Source of the DNA: Berberis thunbergii
Lineage: Eukaryota; Streptophyta; Magnoliopsida; Ranunculales; Berberidaceae
Direction: 5' to 3'
Assembly: GCA_003290165.1 (NCBI GenBank)
Contig: QNQO01006987.1
Coordinates: 186,001 to 250,000 of the forward strand
Length of the DNA stretch: 64,000 nucleotides
A model generated the notes under the pieces. That model did no database searches. It was not told the origin of the DNA and saw only the letters and a program-made list of their open reading frames with translations. This document shows, piece by piece, positions 55,288 to 64,000 of this stretch. Made by a program: the position numbers and the translations under genes. Numbering within the stretch: the stretch's first letter is position 1; each line of letters begins with the position of its first letter.

Positions 55288-57337
55288 TATAGTAATCACT
55301 CTTGAATCTTGATCTAGGATGAATACCAGTGTAATCCTAAAACAAGCCAAGCTTAGCGAGAAAGCTTACAGGCCTTGATAACATAATCACCAGCTTTCCC
55401 TACTGGACCCCCTTCCAAGAAGAAAAAAATTAGATATTGGTAGGGCCCAATTTCTAGTTTGACAGCCCATTTAGGAACCCAATCATTTAGGGGTGGGCAC
55501 GGGATGGGATCGACCTCATCCCTATCACATTCGGTTCATTCGAGATCGAGACGGGGTAGACCTCATCCCGACCTCGTCCCATTCCAAATGGGATCGAGAC
55601 GGGACAGAACGGAACGAGATGAGCACTTACTAAATAATCCTCTAATAAAAATAACGAAAGAGCTTTAATGAACATTCAAACAAAGAAGCTGAACATTCAA
55701 TCGATTTTAATTTTAATCGAGTTTGACTTTAAAAAATAAGTTTACATTCTAAAATATGATATTTTTATACAAATGATTGAAGGCAATGGTCTGGATGGTG
55801 TCCACTGCAGAATTATTAGCAGCAAAAGAAGTTTATGTAGAGTGCCAACGACACGAGTAATATGCTAGTAACCCTCATAAATGAAATTATTATTTATCAA
55901 TTCGTTTTGAGCTAGATATTTTAGCTGAAATTTTGAGGAAAATTATAATATAATATCATAAACAACATGGTAAAGTTTCACCCTCTTTGACATTCGTGCC
56001 TCAAGATACACAGTAAATGGGCCCAGCTTGGGCATGACATAGGCGGGTCAGCCAGCGCCTATTGTCCAACATCACCCAAAAGGGTGGTCCTTAAACACCC
56101 ACAAAAACTGTATATCAAGACAATTAATGGCAGGAATCTAAACACATCTCAATAAAAGGTATCAAAACAAGCTGAAATTTTAACAAGACATTTCTAGTGT
56201 TAATCCGTAATTTTTCTAAAAATTTTGGATCAAACGAATTAATAAACTATTTTTTTAGTTTGGGTAGGATTCTAGCAAAATTAAACTTAATTGAATATTA
56301 AATTGGTAGTAAAACCCAAATTAGTCTTTTTAGCCCAATGCCCCTAAACAAATTCAAAAAATCTCCAGCTTTCCCTAGATTGGCCTTTACGAGCATGGAT
56401 TTGTTGGCTTAAAAGCTTTTTTTCCATGAACTTTCATTCGGTTTCAAAAAGTATTGAAGTCCGAGACTCATATTCTTCTAATTGTGATAGGAGAAACGGT
56501 AGGCTTTGCCATGCTTCCTCTCAGGGTTCTAATGCTTGTAAACTAGCTGTTTGAGGCTTGAGGCTCGAGGCAATGCGAGGAACTCCATCCTAGCATCACG
56601 GCTCATGACCGCATGAACTAGCCTAAGCTAGCTTAAACTTTGAGGCCTTCCCCTCAAAAAATATGGAAACTATTGTACAATCTAAAATGATTTAACGATC
56701 ATGCATACAAACTATAAATCTTATTGATCATAGACTCATTTAGGATCAAATCAGAAGTCTAGTACTCAATCAAGTCTATCTCATACTTCCTTCTAACCGT
56801 TGCAATCCCCAACTTCAACATTTCAATCATCTCCAAACAAGTTAACGCCCTTCTCCATTTCATTCTCCGTATCCATGTCGTCGTCAACGTGTTGTCTTTG
56901 AATGAGGGTCAACATACAATACAAGCAAATATCTCAAAGGAAAACGAAAGAAAATTGGAACAGCAAAAAATAAGACAATTTGACAACATATGTTATCTGC
57001 ATGAAGAGGCGAGGCGGCCGAGGTGTTAAGCATTAGTTAGGCAGGGGTGGTCGAGGCGAAATGATCTAGCCGCATGATCACCTCACAGTGCCAAGTCGCA
57101 CATCACGCCTAGGTGACAGACAAGCTATGCTAGGTGTGCCTTTGATAGCACAGCTTGTACAATTTCCATCTTCCAAGTCATTTATTGTCTTAAAAGTCTA
57201 ACTTTCCAAGGCCTCTCAGCTCAAGCCCTTCCTTGACATCAGTACAACAAAAAAATGCTCTAGTTGTCTGAAAATATGAACCAGACATGTGTCAAGGGGT
57301 GGTGAAAGTAAAATAAGTAAAATATGAAATTTCATAT
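55288..57337. other. Intergenic with repeat fragments
   Basis: At 55489-55640 is a GGGGTGGGCACGGGATGGGA sequence with repeated GATCGAGACGGG(G/A) blocks, a likely dispersed-repeat end. 56520-56650 and 57000-57150 hold loosely inverted GAGGC-rich pieces (TTGAGGCTTGAGGCTCGAGG; GAGGCGAGGCGGCCGAGG). No gene is seen. Confidence 0.4.
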
Positions 57338-57595
57338 TTTATGCTAATTTGAGGTATTACTCAACATCCACCATTTGATTTTGTGATTAATGGTGGGAAT
57401 GAAAGTCCTGTGAACATGAGAATCACTTGCATTGGGGGACCAAGGAATAAGATTCTCATATTTATGAGACTTTCATTCCCACCATTGATCACAAAATCAA
57501 ATGGTGAATGTGGAGTGATACATCAATTTAGCCTAAAATATAGGGGTCCCCTCATGAACTCCCATGGCATAGGATTTCATCCAACCAAACACACC
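57338..57595. mobile_element. Foldback MITE
   Basis: A long inverted repeat centred near 57440 pairs CCACCATTTGATTTTGTGAT (57369) with ATCACAAAATCAAATGGTG (57488) and extends out to TATTTTATGCTAATTTGA and its inverse near 57535. The right end CATCCAACCAAACACACCCT is the inverse of the GGGTGTGTTTGGTTGGATG end common in plant MITEs. The left end is decayed. Confidence 0.7.
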
Positions 57596-57599
57596 CTAA

Positions 57600-57960
57600 T
57601 AGAACAAAGATTCCAACCTCTCAAGAACAAACTCTCTTGAGGCTCCAACCTTTGCTAACTTACAAAGATTACAATACTCTCGAAAACAAACTCCCGAGGC
57701 TTCAACCTCTCAAGAACAATCTCTCTTGAGGCTCCAACTTCTCAAGAACAAACTCTCTTGAAGCTCCAAACTTTGTTATTTTACAAAGATTACAATACTC
57801 TTGAGAACAAACATTCGAGGCTCCAACTTCTTAAGAACAAACTCTTTTGAAACTCCAACCTTTGCTATCTTATCAACTAACAAAGATTCCAATATTCACT
57901 AGAGAACAAACTCTCTTGAGGCTCTATCTCAAGAACAACTTTCTTAAGAGCTTTGTTGAA
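57600..57960. repeat. Short tandem motifs in the left LTR
   Basis: CTCAAGAACAAACTCTCTTG and AGGCTCCAACCT(C/T) recur many times at 35-55 bp. The same motif field recurs at 59045-59400 in the right LTR. Confidence 0.8.
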
Positions 57961-58919
57961 CAAACTTTCCTTACTCCTTGATTTTGGATTCTTCGATTTC
58001 TCTTGGATGCCTTGAACCTACATATAATGTTACTATATATAGCCAAACAAGGAAAGCCTATTTTAATTGGAAAGTGTCTTCATTTACTTTCCTTGTCCCT
58101 CAAGGAGAATTTTCTTGTTTTAACCTAAGAAAAACCTCATCCTAATAGGAAAGTGTTTCCATATTACTTTCCTTGTCCCTTGAGGATAAACTTTCCTTAT
58201 TTCAATTTCCTAATTGATTTAGGAAACTTTCCTTATATTAATTTAATAAAGAAACATAATTCAAATTATAAACTTTCCAACAATGAAACTTTTGTCCAAT
58301 AAAAACCTTTCCTAATTAATTAAGGAATCTTATCGAAATAGGAAATTTCCTTAGTTAACCACTAAGCTCTTAAAGGGAAGATACTTTTGTATCATGGCTC
58401 CCCCTTTTAGAAACTTGAACTCATGTTCAAGTTAGAACTGGAGCTTAGGGAATTCACAAGCCCCCTTCGGTTTTTTGAACCATTTACACTTTGACAGAAT
58501 CTAACCAACACCCCCAATGTGAAAAATCTCATGTTCTTCACCACATGTCTTAGTCACCATCGCTTCCAGAATGCAATCTTCCTTCAATAGTTATCATCTT
58601 CAATACCATAACTATTCAATTGGTGGCATCCAAACTTTGTCATCACCTTTAATAAAAAGTTTTTCCTCTTCTAATTCGGTAATTCCTCTTTTCATTGTCA
58701 CAAAGATAAGAATACCTCGATTTTGGTTTCGATACTGAGGCGTCCCCTTTCACCTTTTTAATCTCTTTTCGAACATTGCAAACTTCCCTCTGAAATTTGA
58801 CATACTTGGAAACAAAATTTTCCACCTGTTAAACTTTCCATTTCTGCTTCGAGTCGCCTAGACTGGTAGGGCGTCAAGACCATATACTACAAAAGATCTC
58901 CCAAAGGTGGCGAAACCGT

Positions 58920-58931
58920 GCTCTGATACCA
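58920..58931 (-). promoter_or_regulatory. Primer-binding site (initiator-Met tRNA type)
   Basis: The plus strand GCTCTGATACCA reads TGGTATCAGAGC on the minus strand, the classic primer site of plant Copia and TRIM elements. It lies 2 bp from the LTR start (TGATACGTGG, 58934). Confidence 0.88.
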
Positions 58932-59759
58932 CTTGATACGTGGAAACGATTCGGAGCTTATGTGAAAATATTAATAAAAAAAAAACAAAAAAACACAATC
59001 CGAGTTTTTTTTCCAATCTTTCCAATGTATAAATAAAACAAAGAAAGCCTCTCAAGAACAACCTCTCAAGAACAAAAACTCTTGAGGCTCCAACTTCTCA
59101 AGAACAAACTTTCTTGAAGCTCCAACCTTTATTATCTTACAAAGATTACAATACTCTCGAGAACAAACTTTTGATACTTCAACCTCTCAAAAACAAACTT
59201 TTGATACTTCAACCTCTCAAGAACAAACTTTCTTGAAGGTCCAACTTCTCAAGAACAAACTCACTTGAAGCTCCAACCTTTGGTATCTTATTAACTAACA
59301 AAGATTCCAATACTCCCTCGAGAACAAACTATTCGAGAGTCTTCTCCCTCATGAACAAACTCTTGAGGGCTCTCTCAAGAACAACTCTCTTAAGACCTTT
59401 GCTAATCAAACTTTGAATCTACATTTTTTTACCTCGTTCCTTGATTTAGGATTATTCAATGCCACCCCAAACAAGTCCAAATCAAACAAGGAAAACCTAC
59501 TCTTAATAGGAAAGTATTTCCATATTACTTTCCTTGTCCTTCGAGGAGAAACTTTCCATATTCCAAATTCCTAATTGATTTAGGAAATTTTCCTCGTCTT
59601 AATTTAACAAGAAAACCTAATTCAACTTAGAAACTTTCCAACAAGAAATTTTTTGTGCAACAAAGAAACTTTTCTTGTCCTCATTAATTAATGAATCATT
59701 ATCCAAATATGAAGTTTTCTTAATTAACCACTAAAGGAAGATACTCTTGGAAGTATCTT

Positions 59760-61569
59760 AGAAGCCCAAAGCTTACCTTAATCAAAAGAACAATGACTAG
59801 TATCCACGTCTGCTTAATGTCTTTGACAACAATTCCTTCTTCAATTGGTGAAAATACCTTGAAAGATGTTTCAGGAATTCTCTGCAGGGCAGCTCAAATG
59901 CAACAAGGGACTAAGCATAAGAAAGATCAAGGAATTCAAGTGGGCCCTTCTTTTGAAATGAATATGGGAGATCCAGGGTAGAACAAGATGATCTCTGGAG
60001 TAAGGTTACAGCAGCAAAGTATGGTTCCAATAAGCAGTTTTGAAGACTACTTGCCTAACTCCACTCACGGGGGCTGCTTTTTATGGAAATGCATTATGCA
60101 TTATGCATCATAAGATAAGTTTTGAATCCCATATTTCCTTTGATGTGCACAAAAGAGATAGGATCCGCTTTTGAGATTACCACTGGGCTGAGAATCAACC
60201 ATTGAAAGTGGTGCTCTTAATATCTAGTATATCTTAGACAAGAAGGATGGGTATATTGTGGACTTCATATCAAATAACGAGCAAGGTCAAAGCTGGAATC
60301 TCAGTTTAAGAAGATGTATGAACGAGCAAGGTCAAAGCTGAAATCTCAGTTTAAGAAGATGTATGAATGATTAGGCGATGGAAGAATCATCGCCTACTTA
60401 ATACTCTTCATCCAAGATCTTTAGACGATCAACGTGATGCTTGGCTTTAGAAAGATGATTCTAAAGTCTTTTAAGTTAAGAACAGTTATCAGTTTCTGGC
60501 ACCTCAACTGAACCATATGGATATCAGTTTCGACATTTGGAGTTGAATGAAGAGCATTTATACCTCCTAGAACTTGTTTCCTTGTAGTGGTGTTGTGGAC
60601 CACTGCGCATGGTAGGATCCTGACGAATAAAGTGACAAAAAAATGTCACCTAGCATAGAATTTATGCGTCCTATCATGCCAACCTACTCTTACTCATCCT
60701 CCATTTGAGCCGCAACCTGTCCACTTTCAGTTGTCACAGACTTTTTAACTACATGCATGATTCACTCTTGCATTGGCATAACAAAGACAACTTCATGGGT
60801 TAATGCTCAGCTAGGACAGAATGGGCTAGAGGTAGAGTTCCTCATGCAATTTTTTTGAAAATTTGGATTGAAATATACAATTGATTTTTTAGTGGAAAAA
60901 AAAGAGAGAGTGATGTTACCATTTGCATATAGACATTTATAGTCACGATGTGGATATGAGGCAATACTTGGGTCCTTACGAAGACATTTCATTTGATAAT
61001 TGTATGTATGGGTGGGATAGATTTATGAATGTATAATCAGCTCAAGGGTTTTGTATATGGCTGGAATGTAGTTGAGATTCTCTCTCACTTCATCTCCTTT
61101 GTGATTTTGTTTTTACTCATCGAAAAAAAGAAAATTTATTATCATCATCTTAAATTTCACGAAACTTGAAAGGGCACTAAACTGCAAATTCAACAGGGTG
61201 GGTCAGTTTTATGTTAAATGTGGCCAACCTAATGTCTAGGGAACCAACCCAACCCAATGTCAAGCCTAAGTTTTCTCAATCCATTGCGATAAGTAGGAAT
61301 ATTTAGGTTTGTCAAGTGGAATTTTCTGTTGTTACATATTTTGTGCTATTATGATGCATAGACATGAGTGGTTATCATCATTCAAAGAATATGGTAAATG
61401 AACTTTGCTCTCAACAATAAGGATACATATGAATTTGGGCTTGTCATGTATTGTTTATCAACGAATTTCAAGCATACAATCAAAGACAAATTTTCTAAGG
61501 ATCAAGATGAAAGCATTAGGTTAATTCATACCTACACAACTCCTAGTATGCCATTGTCTCATACTAAAC
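59760..61569. other. Intergenic, with a 45-bp tandem duplication
   Basis: No supported gene. A 62-codon open frame at 59793-59981 has no recognisable domain. At about 60278-60368 an ACGAGCAAGGTCAAAGCTG-type unit of about 45 bp occurs twice in tandem. The right end of this stretch is the 3' untranslated region of the prenylcysteine oxidase gene. Confidence 0.45.
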
Positions 61570-63009
61570 TCAGAGTTCTACATGGAGACTCTCTTCATCC
61601 GAAGCTGAACTTTTTAAATATGAAGTTAAGACCATGCTACCAGAATATCTTGACAGTATGAGTCGGGCAACATTCTCTGCGGCCACAGCACTTGTCTCCA
61701 TGGTGCTGGCAGCATTTTCAAAGGCGTTGATATAGTATAGATGTAGCCCATCCAACAAAATTGGAGCAAAGACCTCTGGGGCATTGTAATGAGGGTATGC
61801 ACCCCAATTAATCCGGATTGTTTCACCCCTTGTACTGCAATCAAAGTGCAACAATCAGTTAGCACCAACCGATATAAGCAATAACGCAAGTCAAACTCTA
61901 ACCTTAACTTTACTGAACGAAGCAGAACGGAAAACATCTGTCAGATGCTAAAATAACAGGATGAAGTTCAAACATTGGTCAAAGAAAGTAAATCGATGTG
62001 AAGGTTCCAGAATACTTCTGGTTTATCTTTTAACAGGAAAATGTGGAAAGATTATTGTAAGAATGGCAGTGTTTTTGCCTTTTGATGTAACTGATACCTG
62101 AGATATGAATCGTTAACATCTTACCAGTTACCATAGAGTAGATATGAGATAGATCTAGTCACATTGGGACTCTTCCCATTAGGTCATTATCATTATCTAA
62201 ATACAATAAAGTTGAATCACACTTCCTTATCCTAAGAAGTCTTTTGTCATATTGCTAATAAACCCAAGTCATGCCTACAAATCCAGGGAAAGGATGTTTT
62301 CAGTCCATTATAGAAACAAGCTTCTGAAATACTCTGAGCACCAAAAATTTCTTCTTATTCATCTTCTTTACAATTACGTTTAATTAGGAATATTACCTGA
62401 AAATTTGATCAAGTAATAAATCATCCATTGGAGAACGAGAGAATATCTTGTAGGTCATATTTCCTTCACTGTACTTCTTGAGAATGGAGATGCATGTAAA
62501 TGGGAGGCTAGGAGACTCAATGGTGCCCACAAGTTCAGGAATGTCCGCAACAGATTTCAACGCGAAAAAGGCCTTCACGAAGATATATGCCCATCAATAT
62601 ATGAAGAAGCGGGATACGGAAATTGAGAAAAAAAAATGAATGCACTCACCGGATTCAGTAACCCCCTAACAAAGGTTGTATGCGTATGTTGTAACCTCCT
62701 GTCAGGAACCGAGACTGGGGGCGAAAAACGGATATTCACCTCATCAAGTGGTGTAGCAACTACAGTGACTTCACAGGAGTATTTATTACCTTGGTTGGAG
62801 TTAAGCTCATAAGACCCTCCAAGATATGAAATAGAGTCTATCTCCTCATGGAGATGTAATATGGCTTCTGAATTTTTAATCAGCCCAGCAGCAACCTGCC
62901 AGTTGCCTCCTTTTATGGACCATAGTCTTCCACCTGAGCCTGCCAAGGAAACTGCCCCACCAAGCCCACTCATTTTGACACTTTGCCCATAGTTGATTCT
63001 GGTAATTAC
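61570..63009 (-). CDS. FCLY: Farnesylcysteine lyase / prenylcysteine oxidase, 3' half
   Basis: Three minus-strand exons are visible: 63009-62650, 62572-62397 and 61834-61570. Borders are CTATAG/GTAATT, CCG/GTGAGT, GAAG/GCC, TTTCAG/GTAATA and TTGCAG/TACA. They join in phase to give 266 residues, about the last half of this ~490-500-residue FAD-dependent enzyme. Landmarks are VITRINYGQSVKMSGLGGAV, VAAGLIKNSEAI, VELVGTIES-type ADIPELVGTIES, INWGAYPHYNAPEVFAP and LYYINAFENAASTMETSAVA near the C-terminus. The enzyme oxidatively cleaves farnesylcysteine left by turnover of prenylated proteins, releasing farnesal and cysteine. In plants this affects abscisic acid signalling. Upstream exons with the FAD-binding N-terminus lie beyond the right edge, after an intron of at least 990 bp. 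No stops or frameshifts are seen, so the gene looks functional. Confidence 0.92.
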
Positions 63010-64000
63010 CTATAGAAAAGGAAATCAGTGGGCCAAAAATAGTTCTTAATAATTGGCATACAATTATGTATATAGTTAGACATGCAAATCTCTTAACCCA
63101 AAATCTAAAAAGACTACAAAGAAGCTCTGTCATGCATTTTCAAGGTCATGCAGTACTACATGCTTTAAGTAGAATTTCACCATAAATACATAAGGGGCTC
63201 CCAATTCAATCACAATGATATATTCATCCTAAACAAGAAAATAAACAACATAGAAATTACAATTACAAAAAGATATCGTGAATGCAAGTCCAGTTGCTAA
63301 AGCATGGGAAAAATATGATTCATAAGACATAATACTGCAATGCAATCACTAAATTATGGTATGCAACCTCTCTTTCAATAACTGAATGTCGGTCATGATT
63401 ATCATCCCCTAGCCCCTAATAACATATTTCTTTCTATATAGTAATCTGATCAATCCCACATAAAATACCAACTAATCTGTCTCTTGTTGATTTTACTGCA
63501 TGTACTCTATCAATATGTCTTCAATGCTATATCGAGAAGATAAATAATTGAACACACTTCAGAGGAGGGGAAAGTGGGACAGAACTTGTCCTGCACCAAC
63601 ATATTTCCCCCAATTTCAATTTCAAAGCTCTTCCAATTTACATAACTTTGTGAAGATGAGAAAAAGATCATAGCAAACTAAAAATTCTAGTTGATATAGG
63701 ACAGTGGAAAATGAGACCACTAGAATGATGTTCCTTCACTGGAGAACAGGTATTTCGTTTTCTGTTGGAGAACTAGGAAAAAGGGAAGTAACTAGTTGTT
63801 GATTTCTCTATCAAAAGCTAGCGCTCTGCAAAAGTGGATTGGTAACCGGTATCCTACAACATTTTGCATATAGTGCTTGAAGTTGGACATAAAAAATCTG
63901 TATGCAAGAAATTTGAGTTGAGAATTCCTATTGGTTTGGTAACATCATCATAAAAAAATAAAAAATAAAAATAAAAAACACAACCTTGCATGTATGATCA
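63010..64000 (-). other. FCLY: Intron of the prenylcysteine oxidase gene
   Basis: It starts upstream of the CTATAG acceptor at 63010. No further exon is recognisable up to the window end. AT-rich, with an A-rich AAAATAAAAAATAAAAATAA tract at about 63952-63978. Confidence 0.6.

Larger units (their letters stand above)
57597..59757 (-). mobile_element. TRIM-like LTR retroelement
   Basis: Two related LTRs (57597-58394, 5'-truncated on the plus strand, and 58934 to about 59757) flank only ~540 bp. On the minus strand a perfect TGGTATCAGAGC primer site (58920-58931, initiator-Met type) follows the right LTR. A purine tract AAAAGGGGGAGCCA (58395-58408) precedes the left LTR. No full gag-pol is present. 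Short size, primer site and polypurine tract together indicate a terminal-repeat retrotransposon in miniature or a large internal deletion. Confidence 0.75.

Noticed and set aside
55459..55675. Frames on both strands in a GGGATGGGATCGA-type repeat
   Set aside because: They follow the GATCGAGACGGG repeat motif and have no protein features.
57600..59400. Regularly spaced short repeats that could suggest a CRISPR-like array
   Set aside because: Units are imperfect, spacers are also repetitive, and the two fields are parts of paired LTRs in a plant genome.

Overview
This is a flowering-plant (eudicot-like) nuclear window made mostly of nested transposable elements. The evidence for a plant is the AT-rich introns with GT..AG borders, the Copia, Ty3/Gypsy, hAT, CACTA, LINE and MITE families of plant type, and two genes of clear plant type. 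No bacterial operon structure, rRNA or canonical tRNA gene is visible. The species cannot be read from the sequence.

Layout. 1-3.06 kb: the 5' part of a decayed Copia element on the minus strand. 3.6-17.1 kb: Gypsy element A on the minus strand, with two 676-bp LTRs, an antisense ORF, ~179-bp tandem repeats, protease and gag; a 4.35-kb hAT transposon sits inside its gag. 17.15-21.2 kb: remnant Gypsy C (antisense-ORF tail, ~60-bp repeats, gag, 5' LTR). 21.2-34.7 kb: Gypsy D, whose integrase is split by the 8.4-kb Gypsy B. B has two LTRs, gag, an antisense ORF and a 510-bp higher-order tandem repeat, but no recognisable pol. 35.07-36.67 kb: an intact three-exon F-box/LRR gene on the minus strand. 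38.49-47.98 kb: a ~1.5-kb TIR element carrying ~190-bp tandem repeats, with an ~8-kb CACTA-type element inserted in it. 48-49.8 kb: a LINE remnant holding two non-autonomous hAT elements. 50.2-51.7 kb: a second copy of the 1.5-kb TIR element. 51.7-61.5 kb: intergenic DNA with MITEs, weak exon-like segments and a TRIM-like LTR element. 61.57-63.01 kb and beyond: the 3' half of a farnesylcysteine lyase / prenylcysteine oxidase gene on the minus strand.

The most unusual object is the CACTA-type element at 39.27-47.25 kb. Between CACTA-like ends rich in CCACGG/CCGTGG subterminal motifs it carries fragments of at least five unrelated host genes: proteasome subunit alpha-4, a DExH-box RNA helicase, acyl-CoA oxidase 4, an FtsJ/TRM7-type tRNA methyltransferase and ribosomal protein L7. 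It also has two exon-like pieces I cannot name. All lie in the same orientation, several keep splice sites and introns, and some carry frameshifts. This is a Pack-CACTA gene-capture element that could give a chimeric spliced transcript.

The Gypsy elements share a second theme. Each carries a plus-strand ORF antisense to gag-pol next to the 3' LTR, followed by tandem repeats, as known for the Tat lineage. Only the F-box gene and the prenylcysteine oxidase gene look like functional host genes.
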